Positions 44,207-54,235 of a DNA stretch of 64,000 nucleotides are shown piece by piece. This stretch comes from Komarekiella atlantica HA4396-MV6 (lineage in GTDB: Bacteria; Cyanobacteriota; Cyanobacteriia; Cyanobacteriales; Nostocaceae). Location: positions 57,786 to 121,785 of the forward strand of contig JAHHHK010000023.1 in the NCBI GenBank assembly GCA_019359395.1, written 5' to 3'. Made by a program: the position numbers and the translations under genes. Numbering within the stretch: the stretch's first letter is position 1; every line of letters begins with the position of its first letter. Under the pieces are notes generated by a model, which had not been told where the DNA came from, did not search any database, and saw only the letters and a program-made list of their open reading frames with translations.

Positions 44207-44540
44207 TAGAGTATCGCTTTCAACCAAGAGAGCAAATCTGGGAGAGCATTTCGCAAAAAGTTTGGCATCCGTCCACGGGATTAGACCTGCCTTGAAAATA
44301 GGGACTGGGGATTGGGGACTGGGGACTGGGGAAGAAATATTTTCATTCCTTCGTTGTGAACCGTGTTCATGGAGTCTCTTGCAAAAGTCAGAAAACTATT
44401 AGTGTCATTCTGACCAGAACGTAGTGGAGGGAAGAATCTCCGAGATGTTTCGCTCCGCTCAACATGACAATTTAAGCATTTATGCAAGAGGTCTATTGTG
44501 TGAAAAAATTTTCCGTTTGAGCAGAATATAAATTCCGTTT
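44207..44540. other. duplicated 3' ends of the DUF4351 and AraC genes, split by a mobile element
   Basis: 44207-44240 (minus) repeats the DUF4351 tail (DLLSWLKAIL, stop). Right beside it, 44243-44281 repeats 'gggagagc-tttcg-aaaaagtttggcat-cgtccacggga' of the AraC 3' end (43450-43485), and the match resumes at 44497 ('gtgtgaaaaaattttccgtttgag', as at 43490). The missing bases mark an insertion at 44282-44495. Confidence 0.65.
44282..44495. mobile_element. MITE-like insertion
   Basis: About 214 bp with inverted ends TAGACCT / AGGTCTA, extending to the related 'CTTGCATAAATGC' on the right. Its removal restores continuity of the duplicated AraC 3' end, and 'ATT' flanks both sides. Inside: a GGGGACTGGGGA array and a palindromic 'gtgtcattctga ... 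tcaacatgaca' REP-like unit. No coding capacity, so a non-autonomous element. Confidence 0.65.
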
Positions 44541-44626
44541 GAGCCGAATAATGTCTATCTTCACCTTCATGGTTCTTCATAAGCTAGTTAGGAAAAGTTT
44601 CTATTAAGCTTGAAGGTGTGGGAGTG

Positions 44627-47164
44627 ATGGTGAATTTTTTACAGCGGCGTAGACGCGTAGCGGCTTGTCTGCCGACATCGCTATTGCTGACAGGTGTGTT
44701 TTTTATTTTGGGAGTGCAAGCAACATGGGCAGAGGATACTAATTCTTCTAATACTCCAATTTTGGTACAGTCACCAATACCGACATCAGAAACTATCCCA
44801 ATCACAGGAGTTAAGGCAACTCCCACAGACAAAGGTGTGGAGATAATTTTAGAAACAACTGTTGGAGAACAACTACAAATTACCAATCGCAGTACGGATA
44901 ATAATTTTATTGGTGATATTCCTAACGCTCAGTTGCGTTTACCCAATGGCAATGCTTTTAACTTTCGTTCAGAAAAACCAATTGCGGGAATTACTGAGAT
45001 AACGGTTATAAATGCTGATGCAAATACTGTGCGAGTGACGGTGGTAGGTGAAAACGCTTTGCCGATAGTTGAGTTATTTGATGACAACGCAGGGCTGGTT
45101 TTTGGTATAAATTCCGCTGCAACCGCTATGCAGCCACCAGCACCACAGGAGCCGGAAACCCCAGCCGCACAAAAACCAGTAAACCAGACACCGCCAACAG
45201 AAGCAGCGCCGCAAGACGATCCGATTGAGTTAGTGGTGACAGGGGAACAAGATGGATATCGAGTGCTAGATGCTAACACTGGAAGTAGGCTTGATATTCC
45301 ACTACTAGAAACACCTGCATCAATTGGTGTAATTACAGAAGAATTCATTGAGGATAAAGCACCGCGACGAGTAGAAGACTTAGCCCCTTACATTAGTGGA
45401 GTGACAGCGGGAAACGTTGGACAGGGTGGACTGTTCACTGACTTTCAAATTCGTGGATTTAGTACAGGTAGCCAAGTTTATATCAATGGGTTACGAGATA
45501 ATTACCGTTCTCTAATTAGAGACTTTGCTAATATTGAACGTCTAGAAATTTTAAAAGGTTTCTCTTCGTTACTTTATGGCACAGGTTCACCTGGTGGAGT
45601 AGTTAACTATATTACAAAAAAGCCCCAAGCCACACCCAGTTATAAATTTTCCGCCGATGCTGGTAGCTTTAATTTTTATCGCAGTGAGGTGGATTTAACA
45701 GGGCCGTTAACTCAGGACAAGAATCTGCTCTATCGCCTCATTCTAGCTTTTCAAGATTCGGATGATTTTGTAGACAACGTTGAAGATAATCGCATTTTTG
45801 TTGCTCCCTCAATAACATTGTTAACAGGTGGAGGCGGTTCTTTAACAGTTGAAGGGGAGTATTATCGACAAGATAAAGACTTTAATACTGGAGCTAAATT
45901 CTTTAATGGTCAGATTTTTTATGACCGCAGTTATACAGACCCTCGCAATAGCCAAATTTACGATCACTATCGGATTGCAGCTTATTTAGACCAGCCAATT
46001 AGTAAGCAATGGTCAATTAATCTTAGTGGTCAGTACTTTAATACGCAAAGAGAAGCCAATCCTATCTTTGTCGCACTTGGTTTTGAAGGTGATACATTAA
46101 CACGTTTTTACCGCACAATTTTTGATGACTATTATCAATACAATCTTCGAGGTGAAATCAGAGGAAACTTCAATATTGGGGTCTCAGAACATAAGTTACT
46201 TGCAGGCATTGAGTACAATAAGTATCGCTCAAGATTCAATGGTGTTAATGCTGGTTTCTTTGGCAGTATTGACGTTGCTAACCCTAGTTTTAATGTTCCT
46301 ATTCCCACTGGACTTACTAATCGCTCAGTTGATTTTAGCGACAGTGATTGGGGCGTTTACATTCAAGATTTCGTGAAACTTGGACAATTTCGGTTATTAG
46401 CAGGTTTGCGCTATGGCGGATTTGATTCTGTAACTGGTAGTGCAGATAATTTTGTTTCTCCTAGCATCGGGTTAGTTTATAACTTGACAGATTCAGCTTC
46501 AATTTACGCAAGCTTTAGTAAATCGACAGAGCCACAATATGGTTTACTTTCAGACGGTGGTTTTCCTGACCCCAGAAAAGCTACTCAATATGAAGTTGGT
46601 GCTAAATTAAATCTGTTAAATGATAGACTGACAATCACGACTGCACTGTTTAACTTAAAGCAAACAAATATTGCAGAAACCGATCCTAGTAATCCTGAAT
46701 TCAACATTCTTGTAGGCGATATTCGTAGCCGTGGATTTGAATTAGATATCAGTGGAAAAGTAACCGAAAATTTTAGCTTGATTGCAGCTTACACCCTTTT
46801 AGATTCAGAAATTACCAAAAGTGTTGTCCCTGGACTGGAAGGAAATCGCCCGATTAATAGTCCACAACACAGCGTGGGACTTTATGGCAAGTACGAGTTT
46901 ACTGGAGGTTCGCTAAAAGGGTTGAGTTTAGGTACAGGTTTAGTTTATGTGGGTGAAAGAAAAGGAGATAACGAAAATACTTTTGAGCTTCCTGGCTATG
47001 TGCGAGTCGATTTAGGAACTGCTTACAAAGTTAATAACCTAACTTTTAGGTTAGGTATTGAAAACCTTTTTGATATTCGTTATGCTTCCGGTTCAAACAA
47101 TCGAGCAAACATTTCTCAAGGTTCACCTTTTGCAATTACTGGGTCAGTTTCAGTACAGTTTTAA
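44627..47164 (+). CDS. TonB-dependent siderophore receptor with AMIN domain
   Basis: About 845 residues. A signal peptide (RRRRVAACLPTSLLLTGVFFILGVQATWA) is followed by an AMIN domain (about 55-150, GVKATPTDKGVEIILETTVGEQL), a proline-rich linker (about 165-190), a plug (about 215-320; LETPASIGVITEEFIEDKAP, then IERLEILKGFSSLLYGTGSPGGVVNYITKKP) and a 22-strand barrel ending VSVQF. Outer-membrane uptake of ferric siderophores driven by TonB is the family function; the AMIN domain is a cyanobacterial addition that may bind peptidoglycan. ATG 44627 is chosen over GTG 44618 by its position after AAGG. Confidence 0.9.
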   Translation: MVNFLQRRRRVAACLPTSLLLTGVFFILGVQATWAEDTNSSNTPILVQSPIPTSETIPITGVKATPTDKGVEIILETTVGEQLQITNRSTDNNFIGDIPNAQLRLPNGNAFNFRSEKPIAGITEITVINADANTVRVTVVGENALPIVELFDDNAGLVFGINSAATAMQPPAPQEPETPAAQKPVNQTPPTEAAPQDDPIELVVTGEQDGYRVLDANTGSRLDIPLLETPASIGVITEEFIEDKAPRRVEDLAPYISGVTAGNVGQGGLFTDFQIRGFSTGSQVYINGLRDNYRSLIRDFANIERLEILKGFSSLLYGTGSPGGVVNYITKKPQATPSYKFSADAGSFNFYRSEVDLTGPLTQDKNLLYRLILAFQDSDDFVDNVEDNRIFVAPSITLLTGGGGSLTVEGEYYRQDKDFNTGAKFFNGQIFYDRSYTDPRNSQIYDHYRIAAYLDQPISKQWSINLSGQYFNTQREANPIFVALGFEGDTLTRFYRTIFDDYYQYNLRGEIRGNFNIGVSEHKLLAGIEYNKYRSRFNGVNAGFFGSIDVANPSFNVPIPTGLTNRSVDFSDSDWGVYIQDFVKLGQFRLLAGLRYGGFDSVTGSADNFVSPSIGLVYNLTDSASIYASFSKSTEPQYGLLSDGGFPDPRKATQYEVGAKLNLLNDRLTITTALFNLKQTNIAETDPSNPEFNILVGDIRSRGFELDISGKVTENFSLIAAYTLLDSEITKSVVPGLEGNRPINSPQHSVGLYGKYEFTGGSLKGLSLGTGLVYVGERKGDNENTFELPGYVRVDLGTAYKVNNLTFRLGIENLFDIRYASGSNNRANISQGSPFAITGSVSVQF

Positions 47165-47220
47165 TTTAGGTTTCATTTAAGAGATAATTTTGTGGTCATC
47201 TTAAAAAGCTGACTGAAGCG

Positions 47221-48186
47221 ATGAAAACAGTGACAATACGCTATTGCATATGTTGTTTAGCATTAATGCTTTTGATTTTTGGACTGATTACAGCTTGCAG
47301 CAGCCACAAATCTCAAAACACAGTTTCTCCTACTAATTTTGCAAGTCAAAATTGCCGCGTAGTTCAACATACAATGGGAGAAACCTGCGTTCCTATAAAT
47401 CCCCGGCGTATTGTCACTTTTTCTTTACCAACTTTAGGTAATGCGCTTGCGCTTGAAGTTAAGCCTTTGGGAAGCACCTTCATTGATCTGCTGGATAAAC
47501 ATACATATCTAGAAGGGAAAGTTGATGGTATAAAATCGTTAGGAATTTCTTCGCCTAATCTAGAAAAAATTTTACTAATTAAGCCCGATCTGATTATAGG
47601 TTGGAACGCGGAAAGACAATTTTATCCTCTACTTTCAAGAATCGCTCCTACTGTATTATTTGATTGGCGACAAAATAAAACTTGGCGAGAGCTATTTGAT
47701 TTTGTGACTCAGGTTTTAGGAAAACAAAAAACTGCACAGCAAGCATGGGAACATTATAATCAACGAGTCGCAGAACTCAAAGCAGCTTTGGGCGATCGCT
47801 ATCAAAACAAGGAAATTTCTCTTGTATTCTTGGCTCCTGGTGTAATATTTAGTGAGACTAAAAACTCGTTTCCCGATTATATTCTTCAGAATGTGGGGCT
47901 GCAACGTCCCAAAGCACAAAATGCGATCGCACCTCATGGACAACTTTATTTTTCTATAGAAGAATTAGAGAAAGCTGACGGTGATGTTATGTTTATAGGA
48001 ACATTGAATGATGATAGCCAAAAGTTTCTTGAAGAACTCAAGCAAAAACCGCTTTGGAAACATCTTCGAGCCGTTCAACAAAATCGTGTTTATTCTATCA
48101 ATTACCTGACTTGGAGAGGAGGAAATTTACTTGCGGCTGATGCTGTAATTGATGACTTGTATAAATATTTGCTTAACGCACCATAA
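47221..48186 (+). CDS. iron-siderophore substrate-binding lipoprotein (FecB/FhuD-like)
   Basis: A 321-residue periplasmic binding protein, type III fold. A lipoprotein signal (MLLIFGLITAC, lipobox ITAC) precedes the family core: PRRIVTFSLPTLGNALALEVKPLGST, IKSLGISSPNLEKILLIKPDLIIGWN, and HLRAVQQNRVYSINYLTWRGGNLLAADAVIDDL. It would carry ferric siderophore from the TonB receptor, encoded 57 bases upstream, to an ABC permease. That permease is not in the window. Good agreement with FecB/FhuD-like proteins in cyanobacteria. Confidence 0.88.
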   Translation: MKTVTIRYCICCLALMLLIFGLITACSSHKSQNTVSPTNFASQNCRVVQHTMGETCVPINPRRIVTFSLPTLGNALALEVKPLGSTFIDLLDKHTYLEGKVDGIKSLGISSPNLEKILLIKPDLIIGWNAERQFYPLLSRIAPTVLFDWRQNKTWRELFDFVTQVLGKQKTAQQAWEHYNQRVAELKAALGDRYQNKEISLVFLAPGVIFSETKNSFPDYILQNVGLQRPKAQNAIAPHGQLYFSIEELEKADGDVMFIGTLNDDSQKFLEELKQKPLWKHLRAVQQNRVYSINYLTWRGGNLLAADAVIDDLYKYLLNAP

Positions 48187-48524
48187 ACCAATACAGTTCA
48201 GTTAAGGTTAAAACTCTTTGTCAAAGTCAATTTTTTTAACGAACCGCCAAGGACGCATTCGCGTAGCGTCTCGTAGAGAAGGGCGCAAAGAGAAGGAAAA
48301 AATACTTAACTGAACTATATTGCACCATAAACCGCCGCTCAAATTTCTCTCTACGTGTTAGCATACCTCTACGCAAAAGCCAAGCTACGCCTTGGTCTGT
48401 CTGCGACACCAAGGCGAACGTAGAAAAGCGGGGTGTAGCCCGATAAGTCATCCCGCATTTATGCAACGCCATTTTGCTTTATCTGTTTCATATCTGAGAG
48501 AATTTGCCGCGATCGCAGAAGTTG
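48187..48524. repeat. repeat-rich intergenic stretch
   Basis: Contains 'gaaccgccaaggacgcattcgcgtagcg' and a second copy of the hairpin 'cctctacgcaaaagccaag-ctacg-ccttggtct' (48367-48401; first copy 30703-30740). No gene visible. Such units are common insertion-like elements in Nostoc. Confidence 0.6.
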
Positions 48525-49442
48525 TTACCTGATTAAATAGTGGTATTGTCTTCTGGAGGCAAACTGTTTATATCCAGCGCTTTGAAAGGCGCGGATCATT
48601 GGTGCATTATTGATATCGGTATCAGAACGGATGCGTGTAGCACCCCTGGACTTGAGTGTGAGTGTTGCTTGAAGCAGCAAATCGTTGACGTAGCCTTTTC
48701 CGCGATGTTTTGGTACTACACCGATATATCCGATGATTGGACCACCATCATTCTCTGCTGGCAGAATTAAACCAATGAGAGACTGTTCGTCAGTGTAAGC
48801 TAGTTGCCACCATCTAGGTTGATACTTCAAAGCCTTTAATAACTTGAAACGTTCTGTTGCTTCTTGCTCTTGACCGAGTTCTGCTTGGTTGTGCAAAATT
48901 GAACGGTCTAAAGTTTGTGATGATACTTGGATGATAGCGTTAATGAAAGCATCCTCACCGACTTCCTCAATAGAACGGAAAGTTAGGCGATTTGATGGCG
49001 TTACCTGAGTCTGAGTGTCTTTCCACTCAAAACGGATAGTTTCCCTTTGCAGAGAGAAGCCAAAGTGTTCAAAAAGCTCAATTCGTTTCTGTAGTGATGT
49101 AAAGTCTGAGGATGTACAATCGAGGTCATACTCTACGCTTTGAAGTTGCAACTGTACCAAGCTATGTTGCAGGAGGTTTGTACCAACCTCAATATAGTTC
49201 TGGCTCCAAGGTACTTCTAAGATATCAATAAGCATAGGCTTGTCGAGCGATCGCAATGACCAGTAGACAATACGTCCGATAAACTTTCCTGCTTCCTCGG
49301 CAACAAAACACCACTCTGGGCGGACGTAGACTAATGCCCACATATCTTTCAAGTAAGTGAAAAAATGCTCATTTAAATCTGCACGATCGCTGAAACTAGC
49401 AAAGGTTTCCAGTTCCTCACGGCAAATAGGGCGAATATCCAT
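48525..49442 (-). CDS. tandem GNAT acetyltransferase-like protein
   Basis: About 305 residues. The C-terminal half holds a clear GNAT core (IIGYIGVVPKHRGKGYVNDLLLQATLTLKSRGATRIRSDTDINNAPMIRAFQSAGYKQF), with the CoA loop KHRGKGYVND. The N-terminal half (VRPEWCFVAEEAGKFIGRIVYWSLRS) looks like a second, decayed GNAT domain without a complete loop. The ATG 49442 is preceded by AGGAAA; longer in-frame starts (49550) are not supported. The enzyme probably acetylates a small amine; acceptor unknown. Confidence 0.75.
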   Translation of the reverse strand: MDIRPICREELETFASFSDRADLNEHFFTYLKDMWALVYVRPEWCFVAEEAGKFIGRIVYWSLRSLDKPMLIDILEVPWSQNYIEVGTNLLQHSLVQLQLQSVEYDLDCTSSDFTSLQKRIELFEHFGFSLQRETIRFEWKDTQTQVTPSNRLTFRSIEEVGEDAFINAIIQVSSQTLDRSILHNQAELGQEQEATERFKLLKALKYQPRWWQLAYTDEQSLIGLILPAENDGGPIIGYIGVVPKHRGKGYVNDLLLQATLTLKSRGATRIRSDTDINNAPMIRAFQSAGYKQFASRRQYHYLIR

Positions 49443-49845
49443 GATGAATTTCCTAATTGTGTAGCGATAGTTAGTTGCTGTTTTAAAGTCATCATAGGTA
49501 TCACCCTCTGGGTGCGAAAAATTATGCTCGTTGGTAGATGAATCTACCATGCCAAGAATTTTAACAGAATACGCAAAACAAAGCGTGCAACAAAATTGTA
49601 AGTTGCACGCCCAAGTTATAAGTTCTTAATTTTGAATTTTCAACTTGTCGCGGCGAGGAGTCCCCCACCATATCTTTATGTTGGTGGCGGGAGAAACGCC
49701 GCTCCAGGACTGGGGACTGGGAGATTGTTCCAAAATATATTCGGGGTCAAAGAGCCCCTTCCATAATTTTTCCGCGCTCTTACCCAGTCCCCAATCCCTA
49801 ATCCCCAGTCCCCAGTCCCTTTTACTTCAGCAAACAACTCAAACT
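49443..49845. other. non-coding stretch with inverted G-rich repeats
   Basis: Between the GNAT and ilvB genes. Contains 'tccCCACCAtatctttatgtTGGTGG' (near 49664-49690), and 'ggactggggactggg' (49709-49723) facing 'cccagtccccaatccc' / 'ccccagtccccagtcc' (about 49782-49818), which together could pair as a long hairpin. No ORF with coding character. Confidence 0.5.
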
Positions 49846-51762
49846 CTACAATTTAGTGCCACACTCAGCACAAAAGTTGTGGGTAGGAGGATTTTTGGCA
49901 GCACAGTGGCTACAATAAACTGGTTCTACTGCGGCTTTCGGTGGCTGCTTAGGCAAGCCGATCATTTGAGCGTTACTCTTACCAGGGGCTACCATTGGAT
50001 AGCAATTTTCGTCTCTGGTGACTTGAACATTCACTAGCACCGGGCCATTGTGTGCCAGCATTTCGGCGATCGCATCTTTCAACTCACTGCGATCGCTAAC
50101 CACCATCCCCTTAATCCCGTATGCTTTTGCCAACAATTCTACGTCTGGCATCCCTACTTCCATATTTGAGCATGAGTAACGCTCACCGTAGAAGGCTTGT
50201 TGCCACTGGCGCACCATCCCCTGCCAGCCGTTATTGATAATCACAGTCTTGACATTTATACCATACTGTGCAAGTGTGCCTAATTCCTGCAAACACATCT
50301 GGAAACTGGCATCACCGCTGATACAAATGACTTCTTCATCAGGAAACGCCACTTTAGCGCCCATTGCCGCAGGTACGCCAAACCCCATCGTTCCCAAGCC
50401 TGCACTAGAAATCCAGCGTCTTGGGCCATTCTTCAGAAATTGTGCTGCCCACATTTGATGTTGTCCCACATCTGTGCTGTAGAAAGCGTGGGGTGCTTGG
50501 CGACTAATTTCTACGATTACCTCTTGCGGTGAAATACTGTCGGCATGCTGAGGTACTACTAGCGGATACTCATCGCGCCAACGGTTGATTAAATTTAGCC
50601 ACTCTTGTGTTTGATTTGGTGTACCTGCTGCACTTGTTTTTTTACATCGATGCAACAAGTCAGTCAACACGTTTCGGACATCGCCGACGATGGGCACTTC
50701 GGGAATACGGTTTTTGCCGACTTCTGCTGGATCGATGTCGATGTGAATTACCTTGGCGCGGGAAGCGAATTCATCCAATTTGCCTGTAACGCGGTCATCA
50801 AATCGAGCACCAACACAAATTAGCAAGTCACAATCACTTACGGCAAAGTTGGCGTAAGCTGTGCCGTGCATCCCCAACATTCCTAAAGCTAGGGGATGAT
50901 GTTCGTCAAATGCACCGATCCCCATCAAAGTTGTAGTGACAGGGATATTGAATAATTCAGCTAGTTGTTTAATTTCTTCATGGGCATCAGCAGCGATCGC
51001 CCCCCCACCCACATACAATAAGGGACGACGACTTTCAGTAATTAACTGGAGTGCTGCATTGATTTGCCGGGGATTCCCCTTCACTGTGGGGCGATAACCA
51101 CGTAACTTTACTGAACCTGGCTTTACTGGCACATAGTCAAATTCTTCTAAAGCTACATCCTTGGGGACATCAATCAAAACTGGCCCTGGACGCCCAGTCT
51201 TAGCAATGTGGAATGCTTCAGCAACAATTCGCGCCATATCTCTGGGATCACGCACTACATAAGAGTGCTTAACAATCGGTAGCGTAATCCCGTAAATATC
51301 TGTTTCTTGAAACGCATCTGTTCCAATCGCTGGACGTGATACCTGCCCTGTAACCACAACCATCGGAATCGAATCCATGTAGGCTGTAGCAATGCCTGTT
51401 ACCAAATTAGTCGCTCCTGGGCCAGATGTGCCAAAGCATACGCCTACTTTTCCTGTGGCGCGGGCATAGCCATCAGCGGCGTGGGCTGCACCTTGTTCGT
51501 GTCTCACTAGGATGTGCTTAATAGCACCCGTTGCTTCCACCTTGTACAGGTCATCGTAAATCGGCAAAATCGCCCCACCAGGATAACCAAAAATATACTC
51601 AACGCCGTGGCGATGAAGGCTGTCAAGCAGAGCAAAACCGCCAGATGCACGTTTGGGCACGACTGGCGGATTAGAAGTATGGGATTGCTTGTGATTCTCA
51701 GTTTGTGGAGCAATTGGGGAAGACAAATCTCCTACGGAGACACTTTGTGATCGCACGGTCAA
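49846..51762 (-). CDS. ilvB: acetolactate synthase large subunit with a C-terminal zinc ribbon
   Basis: A 638-residue ThDP enzyme. ALS features run in order: [23 protein letters not shown] with the catalytic Glu, [28 protein letters not shown], the FAD-binding middle domain, and the ThDP motif [29 protein letters not shown]. It condenses two pyruvates, or pyruvate and 2-oxobutyrate, in branched-chain amino acid synthesis. Beyond the usual end it has a linker and a zinc ribbon: C617-x2-C620 and C631-x2-C634 ([20 protein letters not shown]). This addition is atypical. A regulatory subunit gene (ilvN) is not in the window. Cytoplasmic. Confidence 0.9.
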   Translation of the reverse strand: MTVRSQSVSVGDLSSPIAPQTENHKQSHTSNPPVVPKRASGGFALLDSLHRHGVEYIFGYPGGAILPIYDDLYKVEATGAIKHILVRHEQGAAHAADGYARATGKVGVCFGTSGPGATNLVTGIATAYMDSIPMVVVTGQVSRPAIGTDAFQETDIYGITLPIVKHSYVVRDPRDMARIVAEAFHIAKTGRPGPVLIDVPKDVALEEFDYVPVKPGSVKLRGYRPTVKGNPRQINAALQLITESRRPLLYVGGGAIAADAHEEIKQLAELFNIPVTTTLMGIGAFDEHHPLALGMLGMHGTAYANFAVSDCDLLICVGARFDDRVTGKLDEFASRAKVIHIDIDPAEVGKNRIPEVPIVGDVRNVLTDLLHRCKKTSAAGTPNQTQEWLNLINRWRDEYPLVVPQHADSISPQEVIVEISRQAPHAFYSTDVGQHQMWAAQFLKNGPRRWISSAGLGTMGFGVPAAMGAKVAFPDEEVICISGDASFQMCLQELGTLAQYGINVKTVIINNGWQGMVRQWQQAFYGERYSCSNMEVGMPDVELLAKAYGIKGMVVSDRSELKDAIAEMLAHNGPVLVNVQVTRDENCYPMVAPGKSNAQMIGLPKQPPKAAVEPVYCSHCAAKNPPTHNFCAECGTKL

Positions 51763-51892
51763 ACCTCAGACTATAGCTAAAGTTAATGCTGAAATTCTGT
51801 AGTTAAGATTTCATTTTAATAGAAAAGTGCAATCAAATCCTTACAAAAATGACTATTTTAAATATTAAGTCTAGGCTATTAGTTTAAATTAG

Positions 51893-53152
51893 TTAAATCA
51901 CATCTTGCAAGACTCTACGAGTATTATTCCAAGCCCAAATACCGACAACTACAACCACAACACTCATTCCTATAAGCACAACTCGCAAGCCCAGAGCATC
52001 AGTTAATGGGCCAGTAATTGCCAAAGGTGCGGATAGAGCAATGTTGACGGCATGATTTTGAAAGCCGAATACTTTACCGTGCATCATCGGTGGTGTTTGC
52101 TGTTGAATTAAAGTTTGCATAGGCACGCCAATGAGCGAAGCACCCACACCCAAAAATCCACAAAGCACGAGCGCAAACAACAGATTATGGGTAAAAGTAA
52201 ACACTCCTAAAACTAGCGCGATCATTAAAAAGCCAATTAAGGGTAAGGGTTTGTGATGCAGTTTCTCGCCCCAATGACCTAAAATTGCTGCACCGAATAC
52301 CATCCCTACCCCTGCTGCTGCCAAGAAAAAGCCAAACTGTTTTTCTTTTAAACCAAATTCTGCTGCTAATTGAATCGTCAGCACCGTTAATGCTGCAAAC
52401 ACACAATATAAAGTTGTTAGTTGCAGCATGGCATTCAAAATCAATCGGTTTTTCTTGAGATAGCGCAAGCCCTCTTTAAAGTCAGCCCAAGGATGGATTA
52501 CTGCCTGAGTCTCGCTAATGGATTTATTTTCTTTAAAATTAATTGGCTGCATCATCCCAGCAGACAATAGGTACAACGCCCCAACTACAAGCTCTTGACC
52601 ATAGTTTTCTCCCAGCAAAGCTTTAGCAGCACTCAATATTGGCTCTCCGATTGCAAAGCCAATCACTAAAGCTCCCATCATCGTGCTGCTAAAGAGTGCG
52701 TTAGCTGCTAACAAGTTCTCTTTTCGCACCAAAAGCGGGATAGCGGCTTGCTCAGCTGGCGCAAAAAACTGCGTCACAGAAGAGATGACAAAGGCAAATA
52801 TCAACAAAACAATAAACTCTTTGGGGAAAAAAGGAATTGCCAATGTCATTAGTCCCCTGACCACATCAGAGCCAACCATAATTAGTTTTTTCGGAAAGCG
52901 GTCAACAAAGACGCCGCCTGCTGAACCAAACAAGATTGCTGGCACTGTAAATGCCACCATCAAAGTGGAATACATAGAGTTTTCCGCCCCAGGTGGGTGT
53001 GGATAGTTCTCCAGCAGAGCAACCAGTAAAACGAAGAATACTTTATCTCCTAACTGGGAAACCAATTGCCCAATCCACAGGAGCATAAAACTACGATTTT
53101 TTAGTAGGGTGCCAAACCCATTATTCACAGCAGCGGGTTCTGTTGGAAACAT
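51893..53152 (-). CDS. MFS transporter
   Basis: A 419-residue membrane protein with 12 predicted spans, MFS_3/MFS_1 type (FMLLWIGQLVSQLGDKVFFVLLVALLENYP, then GGVFVDRFPKKLIMVGSDVVRGLMTLAIPFF as the A-motif loop, and VGMVFGAAILGHWGEKLHHKPLPLIGF). Likely drug or metabolite efflux. It is related in family to the MFS at 16048 but distinct. It lies 130 bases upstream of ilvB on the same strand, with the spacer A/T-rich. Confidence 0.8.
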   Translation of the reverse strand: MFPTEPAAVNNGFGTLLKNRSFMLLWIGQLVSQLGDKVFFVLLVALLENYPHPPGAENSMYSTLMVAFTVPAILFGSAGGVFVDRFPKKLIMVGSDVVRGLMTLAIPFFPKEFIVLLIFAFVISSVTQFFAPAEQAAIPLLVRKENLLAANALFSSTMMGALVIGFAIGEPILSAAKALLGENYGQELVVGALYLLSAGMMQPINFKENKSISETQAVIHPWADFKEGLRYLKKNRLILNAMLQLTTLYCVFAALTVLTIQLAAEFGLKEKQFGFFLAAAGVGMVFGAAILGHWGEKLHHKPLPLIGFLMIALVLGVFTFTHNLLFALVLCGFLGVGASLIGVPMQTLIQQQTPPMMHGKVFGFQNHAVNIALSAPLAITGPLTDALGLRVVLIGMSVVVVVVGIWAWNNTRRVLQDVI

Positions 53153-53224
53153 CAGATACTTTGGGATAGTGACTAAGGTAGATGGGGCAGGGGGTCAATA
53201 AATACTGGCTCTTGACCCTTGTAC

Positions 53225-53244
53225 AGACGCGATTAATCGCGTCT
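53225..53244. repeat. perfect palindrome AGACGCGATTAATCGCGTCT
   Basis: Exact 20-bp palindrome preceded by CTTGTAC. An identical copy opens the tandem array at the right end (63848-63867), and the outer part is shared with 24241 and 61153. Confidence 0.75.
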
Positions 53245-53324
53245 CTACTCCTGACAAATGACAAATGACTCTTAACCCTTGACTCGTTATTTCTCACTCC
53301 TGCTTACTAACTCTGTTTTCCGGA

Positions 53325-53897
53325 CTAATTTGCTTGATAGCGCTTTAACAGCATATGCAAAAATTCAGCCGCAGTTAGACGACCTTTGGGTGGAAAAATC
53401 TCGATTTTTGAGTCTACCCACGAGCCTTGTACAGTTTTTGGCGATCGCCACATGGACAAATGATCAACTGCTGGTTCTGCATAAAAGTTATTTTGCCCAC
53501 TACCCAGCAAACAAGAACTCCAATGGGTGAAATAATCATGACTCATCCGCGAAATCGGGAAATCACCCCAAAGTGGCACTCCCCACCCATCTATCGCAAT
53601 AAATGCTTTGACACGGCCGCCCAATAACTGCCATGAATATGCCGCTCCTATTGCCCCAACTACACCGGCACTAAAGCTAATAAATATAACTGGCGATTCT
53701 AGATTGTCGCCTAAGCGATCGCGTAAAAACTGCAAGATGTGAAATGCTGATAAAGCCAAAAAACCCTTGCCCGGAAAAACTAGTATACTCACTGGGTTTT
53801 GACTGGTTGAGCTATCAGAAAATGGATCTAACCATCCTGATATAAAGCTTTCAGTTAAAGCTGGTTCATTGATTCCAGGGCAAATGATTATCCTCAT
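53325..53897 (-). CDS. alpha/beta-hydrolase-like protein of unknown function
   Basis: A 190-residue protein. Early MRIIICPGINEPALTESFISGWLDPF and the central VIFISFSAGVVGAIGAAYSWQLLGGRV look like the first strand and nucleophile elbow (SFSAGVVG, a GxSxG-like turn) of an alpha/beta-hydrolase, followed by VKAFIAIDGWGVPLWGDFPI and a late HLSMWRSP that may hold the catalytic histidine. The family is not recognised with confidence; cyanobacterial homologues seem to be uncharacterised. Soluble, no signal peptide. Confidence 0.65.
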   Translation of the reverse strand: MRIIICPGINEPALTESFISGWLDPFSDSSTSQNPVSILVFPGKGFLALSAFHILQFLRDRLGDNLESPVIFISFSAGVVGAIGAAYSWQLLGGRVKAFIAIDGWGVPLWGDFPISRMSHDYFTHWSSCLLGSGQNNFYAEPAVDHLSMWRSPKTVQGSWVDSKIEIFPPKGRLTAAEFLHMLLKRYQAN

Positions 53898-54235
53898 TCA
53901 TCATTTGGTGTTAACAGCTTTTACAATTCTACAATAAAAAGAAAAGTATAAAAACATACTTGCAGTCTAAAGTCTTTTAATAACTCATGTACTAGAAAAA
54001 CTCACTAGTTCTATGTAAATTTCGCTTTTATCCAAATTAAATTTAAATACAAACTCTTAGAAAAGCTGTTTTTCAATACTCAGTATTTGGTAATAACCCC
54101 AGTATGTCTTTTGATATATTGTTTTTATTTTTTACCTATCCTATCCCCCTGGATAGGATAATATGTTACGAGTAAGGGAAATAATTGAAATATTCCTTAA
54201 GCTCTACCCAGTTTGGTTATATAGAGGAAATTATT
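53898..54235. other. non-coding spacer with a dyad (see 54137)
   Basis: A/T-rich divergent spacer between the hydrolase-like and ferrochelatase-like genes. Apart from the inverted repeat at 54137-54160 nothing is recognised. Confidence 0.5.
54137..54160. promoter_or_regulatory. inverted repeat in the leader of the ferrochelatase-like gene
   Basis: TATCCTATCC-CCCT-GGATAGGATA, perfect 10-bp arms, about 75 bases before the GTG start. It may be an operator or an RNA hairpin controlling the metal chelatase. Confidence 0.45.

Noticed and set aside
44282..44495. Complete insertion sequence
   Set aside because: Too short and without any transposase frame; treated as non-autonomous.
44929..45348. 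Minus-strand reading frame inside the TonB receptor gene
   Set aside because: Antisense to a clear AMIN/plug coding region; no RBS or family match.
49645..50037. Plus-strand reading frame at the ilvB 3' end
   Set aside because: Made of the G-rich intergenic repeats and antisense ilvB codons.
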